Below, in pieces: positions 51,556 to 59,908 of a stretch of 64,000 nt of DNA (its first letter is position 1; each line of letters opens with the position of its first letter). The position numbers and the translations under genes were made by a program. The notes beneath the pieces are model-generated. The model was not told where the DNA came from, made no database searches, and was given only the letters and a program-made list of their open reading frames with translations. This DNA comes from Streptomyces sp. ITFR-16 (lineage in GTDB: Bacteria; Actinomycetota; Actinomycetes; Streptomycetales; Streptomycetaceae): positions 7,440,001 to 7,504,000 of the forward strand of contig NZ_CP134609.1 of the NCBI RefSeq assembly GCF_031844705.1, read 5' to 3'.

Positions 51556-52821
51556 TCAGACCACCCGCACCTCGTGCCGGACCACGGCGTCGAACAGATA
51601 GCCCTGCGTGTTGGGGACGGCGACCTCGGGCTGGGTGCGGCCGGTCCGGTCCGTCGCCCGGGCGAGCAGCACGGCCGGCCCCCGGTCCCTGGGCAGCCAG
51701 TCGGCCGACCAGCGCACCCAGCTCCCGTCGCGCGGCACATCACGCAGCCGGGCGCGGCGCCACCGGGCCCCGCCGTCGGTGCTGACCTCGACCGTGCGCA
51801 CGGGCGCCCCGCCCGACCAGGACCGCCCCGTCAGCACATGGCGGCGCCGGGCCCGCAGCGTGGCGCCCGGCGCCAGCTCGAAGGCGCTCTTCAGCGTCTG
51901 CCGGGTCAGCGGAGCGCTGCCCCCGGCCGGGTACGCGGGCCCGAACAGGCGGTACAGACCGGTGTTCCACGGTGAGACCAGGGGCCGGCCGCTCACCTCG
52001 ATGTCACCGACCCACTTGATGTTCGCGACACCGATCCAGGACGGCACGACCAGCCGCACGGGGTAGCCGTGGTCGGGCGGCAGCGGTGCGCCGTTCATCT
52101 CGTACGCGAGCAGCACGTCGTCCAGCGCCTTCGCCACGGGCAGCGGCCGGCGCACCCGCCCCAGGTTGATCCCGTCGCTGATGACCTCGTCGTCCAGCCC
52201 GCGCGGCAGTATGTCGACCGCGTGGCGGCCGATGCCCGCGCGGCGCAGCACATCGGCGAGCCGCACCCCGCGCCAGCGGGCCGTACCGATCGCCCCCAGG
52301 GTCCAGGCGGTACCGGTGACCGCCTGGTTCTGCTGCGTCGTGTAGTAACTGCGGGCATTGCCCGCGCACTCGACGAACGAGGTGCGGCTGACCGAGGGCA
52401 GCCCGCGCAGCTCGTCGTACGTGAACTCCGCCGCCGGGCCCGTCAGCCCGTCGCCCCACACCCGCAGCCGCCAGCCGGCCGCGTCGATGCGCGGGGTGGC
52501 GGTGTGGTTGCGCACGAAGAAGCGGTCGGCCGGTGTCAGCAGCCCCGTCCCCCGCAGCGCCGCGAAATTGGTCTCCGCGTTGGTGCCGCGCACCGTGAAC
52601 ACCTCGGGCGGCAGCGGCTTGACGATCCCCGGGGCGGGGTCCGGGACACCGGCCGCCGCGCGGGCGGGAGCCGCACCGGCCAGGGGGACGGCCACCGAGG
52701 CGGCGGCCACCAGCCGCAGCAGATCGCGGCGCTCGATGCCCGCGGAGCGCGCGACGCCGCGCGACCACTGGCGCAGCCGCAGCTCGTCGTACGCGGCCTC
52801 GGACGGGGGAACGGGACTCAT
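51556..52821 (-). CDS. Tat-exported molybdopterin oxidoreductase, sulfite oxidase family
   Basis: 421 residues. A twin-arginine type leader (ERRDLLRLVAAASVAVPLAGAAPARA) points to Tat export with cofactor loaded. Moco domain: SRTSFVECAGNARSYY, where the Cys ligates molybdenum; HGYPVRLVVPSWIGVANIKWVGDIEV; and a C-terminal dimerisation Ig-like domain (VEVSTDGGARWRRA). Sulfite oxidation is the closest activity; other members are methionine-sulfoxide or nitrate related. It starts 33 bp after metX with GGAG upstream, so it belongs to the met operon, consistent with sulfur handling. Confidence 0.88.
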   Translation of the reverse strand: MSPVPPSEAAYDELRLRQWSRGVARSAGIERRDLLRLVAAASVAVPLAGAAPARAAAGVPDPAPGIVKPLPPEVFTVRGTNAETNFAALRGTGLLTPADRFFVRNHTATPRIDAAGWRLRVWGDGLTGPAAEFTYDELRGLPSVSRTSFVECAGNARSYYTTQQNQAVTGTAWTLGAIGTARWRGVRLADVLRRAGIGRHAVDILPRGLDDEVISDGINLGRVRRPLPVAKALDDVLLAYEMNGAPLPPDHGYPVRLVVPSWIGVANIKWVGDIEVSGRPLVSPWNTGLYRLFGPAYPAGGSAPLTRQTLKSAFELAPGATLRARRRHVLTGRSWSGGAPVRTVEVSTDGGARWRRARLRDVPRDGSWVRWSADWLPRDRGPAVLLARATDRTGRTQPEVAVPNTQGYLFDAVVRHEVRVV

Positions 52822-52854
52822 GGACGGCTCCGGGGAAGCGGGCGGGTGGGGACA

Positions 52855-54039
52855 TCAGGGGCTGGGCGGGCGGCCACCGTCCGGCCGGGCCGGCAGCAAC
52901 TCCCGTACGAGCGCGCCGACCTGGTCCGTCTCGATCAGGAACCCGTCGTGGCCGTGCGGCGATTCCACGAGCCTGAGCCGGTCCGCGCCGGGCAGCAGCG
53001 CGGCCAGTTCCGCCTGCTGTGCGGGCGGGTAGAGCCGGTCGGAGCCGATGCCCGCGATCAGCGCGGGCATCGAGGCGCGCCGCAGCGCCCGGCGGACACC
53101 GCCCCGGCCACGCCCGACGTCGTGCCCGTTCATGGCGCCGGTCAGCGTCACATAGCTGCCGGCGTCGAAGCGGCGCACCAGCTTCGCCGCGTGGTGGTCG
53201 AGATACGACTCCACGCGGTAGCGCCCGCCGAGCCGGGGCTCCTCGCCCGGCTGCGGGCCGCCGCCGAAGCGTGCGGCGAGTTCCGGTTCGCTGCGGTAGG
53301 TGACATGGGCGATCCTGCGGGCCAGGCCGAGGCCCCGGTGCGGGCCCTCGCCGGGTGCCGCGTCGTGGTAGTGGCCGCCGCGCCAGCCGGGGTCGGAGCG
53401 GATGGCGGAGATCTGGAGCGCGCCCCAGGCGATCTGCTCGGCCGACGCGGCGGCGGGTGCCGCCAGGACCAGGAGCGCCCCGGTGCGCTCGGGCCGGCCC
53501 ACCGCCCACTCCAGGGCCCGCATCCCGCCCATGGACCCGCCGATCACCGCCGCCCAGCGGCCGATGCCCAGCGCGTCGGCCAGCGCGGCTTCCGCCGCCA
53601 CCTGGTCACGGACCGTCAGATACGGGAAGTCGCCGCCCCAGCGCGTGCCGTCCGGCCTGCGTGAGGAGGGCCCCGTGCTGCCCTGGCAGCCGCCGAGCAC
53701 ATTCGGCGCGACGACGAACCACCGGTCGGTGTCCAGCGCCCGGCCGGGGCCGACCAGCGCGTCCCACCAGCCGGCCGTGGGATGCCCCGGCTCCGCCGCC
53801 CCGGCCACATGGCTGTCCCCGGTCAGGGCGTGCAGGACCAGGACCGCGTTGGAGCCGTCGGGGGCCGGACGCCCCCAGGTCTCGTACGCCAGTTCCACCC
53901 CGGGCAGCGCCTCGCCCGACTCCAGCGCCAGCGGCCGGGCCGGCCGCACCCAGGAGCGGCGCCCGGGCGGGTCCCCCTCCCGCCGGCCTCCGGTGGCCGG
54001 CGGGAGGGGGAGTGCGATCGAGGGGGCCGTCCCGGTCAG
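52855..54039 (-). CDS. metX: homoserine O-acetyltransferase
   Basis: 394 residues if begun at a CTG that overlaps the metY stop (CTGA). Alpha/beta hydrolase acyltransferase: VLVLHALTGDSHVAG, GPSSRRPDGTRWGGDFPYLTVRDQV, nucleophile VIGGSMGGMRALEW, and C-terminal IGIGSDRLYPP and SPHGHDGF for Asp and His. It makes O-acetylhomoserine for MetY. The start is unresolved. Family-like residues (LPPATGG-REGDPPG) begin well before the first ATG/GTG in frame (GTG 53949), and none exists back into metY except the CTG with GAAGGCGG before it. A 17-bp perfect hairpin lies inside this N-terminal coding region. Confidence 0.88.
   Translation of the reverse strand: MTGTAPSIALPLPPATGGRREGDPPGRRSWVRPARPLALESGEALPGVELAYETWGRPAPDGSNAVLVLHALTGDSHVAGAAEPGHPTAGWWDALVGPGRALDTDRWFVVAPNVLGGCQGSTGPSSRRPDGTRWGGDFPYLTVRDQVAAEAALADALGIGRWAAVIGGSMGGMRALEWAVGRPERTGALLVLAAPAAASAEQIAWGALQISAIRSDPGWRGGHYHDAAPGEGPHRGLGLARRIAHVTYRSEPELAARFGGGPQPGEEPRLGGRYRVESYLDHHAAKLVRRFDAGSYVTLTGAMNGHDVGRGRGGVRRALRRASMPALIAGIGSDRLYPPAQQAELAALLPGADRLRLVESPHGHDGFLIETDQVGALVRELLPARPDGGRPPSP
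53972..54011 (-). promoter_or_regulatory. 17-bp perfect stem-loop at the metY-metX junction
   Basis: 17-base arms 53972-53988 and 53995-54011 are exactly complementary (arm TCCCCCTCCCGCCGGCC), 6-base loop. It falls within the first codons of metX and 25 bases after the metY stop, so can occlude metX initiation or cause termination. Confidence 0.75.
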
Positions 54040-55397
54040 GACGCCGCCTTCGCCGCCCGGAAGCCGGCCTCCAGGTCGGCCTTGAGGTCGGCGACGTTCT
54101 CCAGGCCGACCGAGAGCCGCACCAGCCCGGCGGTGGCGCCGGTCGCGGCCAGCTGCTCCTCGGTCAGCTGGCTGTGCGTGGTCGACGCCGGATGGATGAT
54201 CAGGCTCCGTACGTCCCCGATGTTGGCGAGGTGGCTGAAGAGCTGCACCGCGTCCACGAACCGCTTGCCGGCCTCCACCCCGTCCCGCAGCTCGAAGGCG
54301 AGCACCGCGCCCGCGCCGCGCGGCAGATAGCGGCGCCCCGCCTCGTACCACTTGCTCGACTCCAGGCCGGCGTAGTGGACGGCGGACACCTCGTCGCGCC
54401 CCTCCAGCCACTCGGCCAGCGCCTGGGCGTTGGCGGTGTGCCGCTCCAGCCGCAGGCTCAGCGTCTCCACGCCCTGGAGGAGCAGGAAGGCGGAGTGCGG
54501 GGAGAGCGCCGGGCCGAGGTCGCGCAGCAGCTGGACGCGCAGCTTGACCGCGAAGGCGCCGGGACCGAGGTCCGGCCAGTAGCGCAGACCGTGGTAACTC
54601 GGGTCCGGGGAGCTGAAGTCGGGGAACCTCTCGGCATGCGCCCCGAAGTCGAACGTACCGCCGTCCACGACCACCCCGCCGATGGTCGTGCCGTGCCCGC
54701 CGAGGAACTTCGTCGCCGAGTGGATCACGATGTCCGCGCCGTGCTCGATCGGCCGCAGCAGATACGGGGTGGGGACGGTGTTGTCGACGATCAGCGGCAC
54801 ACCGGCCGCGTGCGCGGTGTCGGCGACCGCGCGGATGTCGAGCACGTCACCGCGCGGATTGCCCAGCGTCTCGGCGAACAGGGCCTTGGTGTTGGGCCGG
54901 ATCGCGGCTGCCCACGCCTCGGTGTCGTCCGGGTCGTCGACGAACGACACCTCGATGCCGAACCGGGGCAGCGTGTGGCGCAGCAGGTTGTACGTGCCGC
55001 CGTACAGGGAGGTGGAGGAGACGATGTGGTCGCCCGCACCGGCCACGGTCAGCAGCGCGAGGGTTTCGGCGGCCTGCCCCGAGGCGAGCGCCACGGCGGC
55101 GACACCGCCCTCCAGGGAGGCGATCCGCTGCTCCAGGACGTCCTGGGTGGGGTTGTGGATGCGGGTGTAGATGTTCCCGGGCTCGGCGAGGGAGAACAGG
55201 TCGGCGGCGTGCTGGGTGTCGCGGAAGACGAACGAGGTGGTCTGGTAGATCGGCACCGCGCGGGCGCCGGTCGCCGGGTCGGGGGCGGCTCCCGAATGGA
55301 TCTGCCGGGTCTCGAACGACCAGGCGGCGCCCGGTTCCTGACGGTCCAGGTCCTCGGGGGTGTGCCCTGCGGTGACGGAGTCGACGGGCTGGCTCAT
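54036..55397 (-). CDS. metY: O-acetylhomoserine sulfhydrylase (PLP)
   Basis: 453 residues. Cys/Met metabolism PLP family: RAVPIYQTTSFVF, YTRIHNPTQDVLEQRIASLEGG, the PLP lysine Lys230 in HSATKFLGGHG, and RSLIIHPASTTHSQL near the C-terminus. Condenses O-acetylhomoserine with sulfide to homocysteine; the length (over 430) is typical of MetY rather than MetB. ATG 55397 has AGAGGAA upstream. Preceded by a 110-base leader containing a short ORF with cysteine codons (55507-55608). Confidence 0.94.
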   Translation of the reverse strand: MSQPVDSVTAGHTPEDLDRQEPGAAWSFETRQIHSGAAPDPATGARAVPIYQTTSFVFRDTQHAADLFSLAEPGNIYTRIHNPTQDVLEQRIASLEGGVAAVALASGQAAETLALLTVAGAGDHIVSSTSLYGGTYNLLRHTLPRFGIEVSFVDDPDDTEAWAAAIRPNTKALFAETLGNPRGDVLDIRAVADTAHAAGVPLIVDNTVPTPYLLRPIEHGADIVIHSATKFLGGHGTTIGGVVVDGGTFDFGAHAERFPDFSSPDPSYHGLRYWPDLGPGAFAVKLRVQLLRDLGPALSPHSAFLLLQGVETLSLRLERHTANAQALAEWLEGRDEVSAVHYAGLESSKWYEAGRRYLPRGAGAVLAFELRDGVEAGKRFVDAVQLFSHLANIGDVRSLIIHPASTTHSQLTEEQLAATGATAGLVRLSVGLENVADLKADLEAGFRAAKAAS

Positions 55398-55506
55398 GGT
55401 GGTGTTCCTCTGCGGTTCTCGGTACGGCGAGCGGTCGGCAGGCGGCATGGGCGGACACTGCCGGGGGAGCGGACGTCGCTGCTGCGGGCCGGTGCGGATC
55501 AGCAGG

Positions 55507-55608
55507 TCAACGGCGCGGTGAGCAGCACAGGCCGCGGCGACACGCGGCGGACGCGAGGCGTCCCAGATCGACGTGGCGCCGCGAATGGAGAACCAGGGGC
55601 GCGGGCAT
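55507..55608 (-). CDS. 33-residue leader peptide (uORF) upstream of metY
   Basis: ATG 55608 to TGA 55507. Contains SRRHVDLGRL followed by SAACRRGLCCSPRR; the R-RHVDL-R-(A/S)-AC pattern is the one I know from putative leader peptides upstream of actinobacterial sulfur genes. Three cysteine codons cluster near the end (one, then a CC pair), as expected for cysteine-sensing attenuation. The promoter geometry makes it leaderless. It ends 110 bases before metY. Confidence 0.75.
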   Translation of the reverse strand: MPAPLVLHSRRHVDLGRLASAACRRGLCCSPRR

Positions 55609-55614
55609 GCGGCG

Positions 55615-55643
55615 AGCGTGGCAGCGGTGTGGGGGAGCGTCAA
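55615..55643 (-). promoter_or_regulatory. promoter for the leader peptide and metY operon
   Basis: -35 TTGACG (55643-55638), 17-base spacer, -10 CACGCT (55620-55615), then 6 bases to the uORF ATG. Spacing fits a housekeeping sigma promoter with transcription starting at or next to the ATG. Confidence 0.6.
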
Positions 55644-55880
55644 CCGACTCCGCGTACCTGCCCGGCGATTTCATCGGGCCGCAATGAACCCGGCCGCGAC
55701 GGACCGGGGCGCGGAACCGCCCCACCGGTACGGGGGAGCCCGGTGGGGCGGCCAGTTCCAGGGTGCCACAGGCCGGGGCACAAGGGGGACCGACCGGCTC
55801 ATATCCAATGGTAGTTGAGTCGAAATCGACGGTGCCGAAAACAGCGTGCGTGCGGACCGGGACGCTGTCAGGCTGCCCCG

Positions 55881-56618
55881 GTGGACCGCGAAAAGATCTC
55901 CGGAATTGCCCATGCCCTGCACCCGGTCAAGTCGCCCTTCGACGACGACTCGGTGCGACGGCTCCTCGAACACGGTGTGCCGCGGGCCGACGCCCGGATC
56001 CTCGACCTCGGCTGCGGCACCGGGGAATGGCTGCTGCGCGCTCTTGACACGCACCCACGGCTGCGGGCCGAGGGCGTCGACGTCTCCGGGTCCGCCCTCC
56101 GCCAGGCCGCCGACGCCGCGGACCGGCGCGGCGTCCGAGAGCGCCTCGTCCTGCACCACCAGGAGGCCGAGCGGTTCGGCTCCCCGCACCGGTTCGACCT
56201 GGTGCTCAACGTCGGGGCCAGCCACGCGTTCGGCGGGCTCCTCGCCACGCTGGCGGCGGCCCGCGCCCACCTCGCCCCGGGCGGCCGAGTCCTGATCGGC
56301 GAGAGCTACTGGGAGGCCGAGCCGACGCCCGAGGCCGTGGAGATGCTCGGTGAGTTCACCGATCTGGCGACCACCCTGGACCGGGTGACCGCCGACGGAT
56401 GGACCCCCGTCCACGGCCACATCAGCACACGCGCCGAGCGGGACGCCTACGAGTGGGCCTGCTGGGGCTCCCTGGCCTCCTGGGCCCTGGACCACCCCGA
56501 GGACCCCGACAGTGCGAAGGCCCTGGAGACCGCCGCGCTCCGGCGGTCCGAGTGGCTGCGCGTCTACCGGGACAGCTGGGGCTTCGTCGGCCTCGTCCTG
56601 CGCCGCACCACCGGGTGA
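55881..56618 (+). CDS. class I SAM-dependent methyltransferase
   Basis: 245 residues from GTG 55881. SAM-binding motif I is ILDLGCGTGEWLLRAL (~residues 42-57), acidic end of strand 2 is AEGVDVSGSAL, and motif IV/post region FDLVLNVGASHAFGGL followed by LAPGGRVLIGESYWEAEP. Small-molecule type, substrate unknown. GTG fits the conserved N-terminus (DREKISGIAHALHPVKSPF); the frame is open for 22 codons further. CAGGCT lies 6 bases before the GTG, compatible with a leaderless transcript. Divergent from the met operon. Confidence 0.85.
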   Translation: MDREKISGIAHALHPVKSPFDDDSVRRLLEHGVPRADARILDLGCGTGEWLLRALDTHPRLRAEGVDVSGSALRQAADAADRRGVRERLVLHHQEAERFGSPHRFDLVLNVGASHAFGGLLATLAAARAHLAPGGRVLIGESYWEAEPTPEAVEMLGEFTDLATTLDRVTADGWTPVHGHISTRAERDAYEWACWGSLASWALDHPEDPDSAKALETAALRRSEWLRVYRDSWGFVGLVLRRTTG

Positions 56619-56755
56619 CGCCCCGGCCGGGGATTGCGGCCGGATGAAATCCCGGGGGGGCCGGGGAATACCCGGGCGGGCCATGACCTTGCCGCTGCTG
56701 TGGTGCCGGACGCCCGGCCGGATGCCGGGGCCGGGAACAGGGAGAGAGGGAGCTC

Positions 56756-57676
56756 ATGCCGAAGGCGTACGTGTTCACCCGCAACGGCGGACCGGAAGTG
56801 GAGGCCCTCGTCGAGCAGGACGCGCCCGCACCGGGCCCGGGGGAGCTGCTCGTCGCGGTCCGGGCGGCCGGGGTCAACCCGGTGGACTGGAAACTGCGCA
56901 CGGGATACACCAGGCCCGGCAGTGTTCCGCAGCCGTTTCCCACCGTCTTCGGCAGCGAGGCGGCCGGCGTCGTCGCGGCCGTCGGCCCGGACACCGAGGG
57001 CTTCGCGGTCGGCGACGAGGTCTTCGGCAACCCGCTGACCGGCGGATACGCCGAGTACACGCTCCTGCCCGTGGCCGTGACCGCGCACAAGCCGGCCGGT
57101 CTCTCGTTCGCCGACGCCTCGGTCCTGCCCGTCGCGGCGGCCACCGCCCACGACGGGGTGCGCCAGCTCGGGCCCGCCCCGGGCTCCACCCTCCTGGTCA
57201 CCGGGGCCGGGGGCGGTGTGGGCAGCGCGGCCGTGCAGCTCGCGCACCGAGCGGGCGTCCGGGTGCTGGGCGTCGCGAGCGCCGGCAAGAAGGACTTCGT
57301 CGAGTCGCTCGGGGCCGTCCACGTCGAGTCCGGTGAGGGGCTGGCCGCGCGGGTGCGGGCGGCGGCCCCCGAGGGCGTGGACGCGGTGTTCGACCTCGTC
57401 GGGGGCGACACGCTGCGCGAGGCCGCCACGCTGCTCGCCGACCCGGCCACGCTGATCAGTGCCGGCGGCAAGCCGCTGGTGACCGAGCTCGGCGGGGCGC
57501 CGGTCATCCGGGCCCGCACCGCGGCGGTGCTCGGCGAGGTGGCCGGCCTCGTCGTCGAGGGCGCCCTGCGCACACACATCACCCGGACCTTCCCGCTCGC
57601 CCGGGCGGACGAGGCGCTGCGCGCGGTGGAGGACGGCCATGTCCTCGGCAAGATCGTGATCGAGGTGACCGCATGA
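56756..57676 (+). CDS. NADPH:quinone oxidoreductase-like medium-chain dehydrogenase
   Basis: 306 residues. Zinc-free MDR of the quinone reductase type: AAGVNPVDWKLRTGY, FGSEAAGVVAAVGPDTEGFAVGDEVFG, and the nucleotide loop LLVTGAGGGVGSAAVQLAHRAGVRVLG. No catalytic Zn cysteines. Reduces quinones or enones with NADPH. GGGAGAGAGGGAG precedes the ATG. Its stop overlaps the next gene by ATGA. Confidence 0.9.
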   Translation: MPKAYVFTRNGGPEVEALVEQDAPAPGPGELLVAVRAAGVNPVDWKLRTGYTRPGSVPQPFPTVFGSEAAGVVAAVGPDTEGFAVGDEVFGNPLTGGYAEYTLLPVAVTAHKPAGLSFADASVLPVAAATAHDGVRQLGPAPGSTLLVTGAGGGVGSAAVQLAHRAGVRVLGVASAGKKDFVESLGAVHVESGEGLAARVRAAAPEGVDAVFDLVGGDTLREAATLLADPATLISAGGKPLVTELGGAPVIRARTAAVLGEVAGLVVEGALRTHITRTFPLARADEALRAVEDGHVLGKIVIEVTA

Positions 57677-58434
57677 GCACGCCCGAGAGCTTCGTCGGCG
57701 GACATCCCCTGGACGACCCGGTGGGGACCTCGCTCAGGGGGCCGCACGCCCACTTCGCCGAGAGCCGCGGCGCCGTCCTGCGCTATCCGCCGGAGGTCAC
57801 CCCCTGGGTCGCCCTTCCGCAGAGCCCGGGTGCCGGCGACTGGGCGGACGCCGCCGCGCTCGCCGGACCGGGCGGCGCCGTCACCATCACCGCCTTCCGC
57901 GAGCCGCCGCCGGACGACTGGGAGGTCGTCTTCCACGCCGACGGCGTCCAGCTCGTCGACGCCGGGGTGGACGCCGAGCCGTTCCCGGAGGCGGTCCGGC
58001 TCGGCCCCGCCGACGTCCCGGACATGCTCGCCCTGGTCGCACGCACCCGGCCCGGCCCCTTCGAGCCCCGCACGGTCGAGCTCGGCACCTATCTCGGGGT
58101 GCGGCGCGACGGCGTGCTCGTCGCCATGGCCGGCGAACGCATGCACCCGCCCGGCCACAGCGAGATCAGCGGCGTCTGCACGGACGAGTCCGTCCGGGGC
58201 CAGGGGCTGGCCGGCGGACTCGTCCGGGCCGTCGCCCACGAGATCAGGGAGCGCGGCGAGACGCCCTTCCTGCACGCCGCCGCCTCCAACACCAACGCCG
58301 TCCGGCTCTACGAGGCCCTGGGCTTCGCCCTCCGCCGCCGTACGCCGTTCCTCTCGGCGCTCGTCCCCGGCCGTCCGCCGGTCCGGCTCTCCGGCACCGT
58401 CCGCGACGGCGCCCGCGAGGGGGCCGCGCACTGA
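57673..58434 (+). CDS. GNAT-family acetyltransferase, FR47-like C-terminal domain
   Basis: 253 residues. The N-terminal half (~1-115) is divergent and may be a degenerate GNAT repeat. The C-terminal half has the acetyl-CoA site: EISGVCTDESVRGQGLAGGLVRAVAHEI (R-G-Q-G-L-A), then PFLHAAASNTNAVRLYEALGFALRR. Coupled to the quinone reductase by a 4-bp overlap. Substrate unknown. Confidence 0.88.
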   Translation: MSTPESFVGGHPLDDPVGTSLRGPHAHFAESRGAVLRYPPEVTPWVALPQSPGAGDWADAAALAGPGGAVTITAFREPPPDDWEVVFHADGVQLVDAGVDAEPFPEAVRLGPADVPDMLALVARTRPGPFEPRTVELGTYLGVRRDGVLVAMAGERMHPPGHSEISGVCTDESVRGQGLAGGLVRAVAHEIRERGETPFLHAAASNTNAVRLYEALGFALRRRTPFLSALVPGRPPVRLSGTVRDGAREGAAH

Positions 58435-58447
58435 ACCGGGCCCGGGA

Positions 58448-58477
58448 CCTTCGGCCCGTCCACGTACGGGCCGAAGG
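58448..58477. terminator. terminator after the GNAT gene
   Basis: Perfect 12-bp stem CCTTCGGCCCGT (58448-58459) with 58466-58477, 6-base loop, 14 bases past the stop. Confidence 0.85.
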
Positions 58478-58611
58478 CCCCCTGCGGCCCTCCTTCCGGG
58501 ACTTTCGGCTCGGTCCATGAGGCCGTAAGCCTCGTGTGCCGCCCGCCGGACGTCAGGTCCACTGGGAGTGAACGCCGGCGCCGGGCCGGCAGACCCCGGG
58601 AGGAGACAGCC

Positions 58612-59826
58612 GTGACGATCGGGCTTCAGCACCAGGCCGGAACACGTGGAGCGCTTCTCCCGGGTACGGATGCCGCAGAAGCCGCCGTCAGGGCCCCGAA
58701 GGTGGGCAACCCGGCACTGTTCGGCGGTCTGCTGCTGCTGACCGCCGCGACGGTCCTGCTCGACATGCAGTCCGGCGACGACCTGCGTCTCGTGCCGGTG
58801 CTCGTCGTCGTCCCCGCGCTCGTCTCCGTCTTCGGCACCATCCGGCAGACCGTCGGCGTGGCCTCCTGGATCATGGTGGTCGGCGTCGTGTCGCGCCTGG
58901 TGTCCGGGGGGACGTTCTGGGACATCACCAGCAGCATCATCTTCACGGTGGTGGCCTGTTTCCTCGGCGTCGGAGCCTGCGCGCTGCGCATCCGGCACGC
59001 CATCGAGATCGCCAGGCTGCGGTCCGCCGCCGTCGCGCTCCAGCGCCAGATCCTGCGCCCGCTGCCCATCCTGACCGACCAGGTCGTCGCCCACGGCACC
59101 TACGCGCCGATCGAGGAGGACCGCCTCGTCGGCGGTGACATCTACGAGGTCGTGTCCTCGCCGTACGGGACCCGGGTGATCATCGGGGACGTCCAGGGCA
59201 AGGGCCTCGCCGCGATCGGGGCGGGCTTCGCCGTGCTCGGCGCCTTCCGTGAGGCGGCCATCCGCGAACCCACCCTGACCGGCGTCGTCGACGCGCTGGA
59301 GGACGCGGTGGCCCGGCAGAACACCTTCTCCGCCCAGACCGGCGAGATCGAGCGCTTCGTCACCGCCCTGGTGCTCGGCCTCGACGGCGACGGCCGGGTC
59401 GAGGCCGTCAACTGCGGCCATCTGCCGCCCCGGCTGCTGCACGACGGTGTGGCCTGCGCCGTCCCGCTGCGCCGCACCTCGGTGCCGCTGGGCCTGGCCG
59501 AGCTCAGCAGTGAGGGACGCGTCTCGGAGCGGCTCGACTTCCCGCCGGGCGCGACGCTGCTGATGTTCACCGACGGGGTGACCGAGGCCCGCGACGCCTC
59601 GGGAGCCTTCTACCCGCTGGACACCCGGCTGGGCCGCTGGTCCCAGCTGGCGCCCCCGGAGCTGCTCGACGCGCTCCACGGCGACCTGGAGGTGTTCTCC
59701 GGCGGGGTGCGACGCGACGACATCGCCGTGCTCGCGCTGCGCCGGGCCCCGTCCGGCAGCCGGCGCCGCCCCGGGACCGCGGCCTCCGGAGCGATGCGCG
59801 CCGCCGAAGTGTTCAGCGGACGGTAG
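58612..59826 (+). CDS. membrane-bound PP2C/SpoIIE phosphatase
   Basis: 404 residues from GTG 58612 with GGGAGGAGA upstream. Three TM helices (~40-130: LFGGLLLLTAATVLLDM, LVPVLVVVPALVSVFG, SSIIFTVVACFLGVGACAL) then a SpoIIE phosphatase domain with complete site residues: LVGGDIYEV, IIGDVQGKGLAAIGAGFAVLGAF, LMFTDGVTEARD and RRDDIAVLAL. Probably dephosphorylates an anti-anti-sigma factor in response to a membrane cue. Stand-alone gene. Confidence 0.92.
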   Translation: MTIGLQHQAGTRGALLPGTDAAEAAVRAPKVGNPALFGGLLLLTAATVLLDMQSGDDLRLVPVLVVVPALVSVFGTIRQTVGVASWIMVVGVVSRLVSGGTFWDITSSIIFTVVACFLGVGACALRIRHAIEIARLRSAAVALQRQILRPLPILTDQVVAHGTYAPIEEDRLVGGDIYEVVSSPYGTRVIIGDVQGKGLAAIGAGFAVLGAFREAAIREPTLTGVVDALEDAVARQNTFSAQTGEIERFVTALVLGLDGDGRVEAVNCGHLPPRLLHDGVACAVPLRRTSVPLGLAELSSEGRVSERLDFPPGATLLMFTDGVTEARDASGAFYPLDTRLGRWSQLAPPELLDALHGDLEVFSGGVRRDDIAVLALRRAPSGSRRRPGTAASGAMRAAEVFSGR

Positions 59827-59853
59827 CGGCCCCGGCTCCACGCCCCTCTCCTC

Positions 59854-59887
59854 ATGTCCCGATGCGACTTATGTCGCGGCGGGACAT
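59854..59887. promoter_or_regulatory. nested palindromic operator before the TetR gene
   Basis: Outer arms ATGTCCCG (59854-59861) and CGGGACAT (59880-59887); inner arms GCGAC (59864-59868) and GTCGC (59873-59877) around TTAT. Candidate -10 TACGGT (59897-59902) sits 6 bases before the ATG, so binding would block transcription: likely autoregulatory site. Confidence 0.7.
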
Positions 59888-59908
59888 TTTTAGGTGTACG
59901 GTGCAGAT

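Noticed and set aside
55398..55880. SAM riboswitch upstream of metY
   Set aside because: I looked on the minus strand for SAM-I/SAM-IV core sequences and found none; the leader peptide explains the region better.
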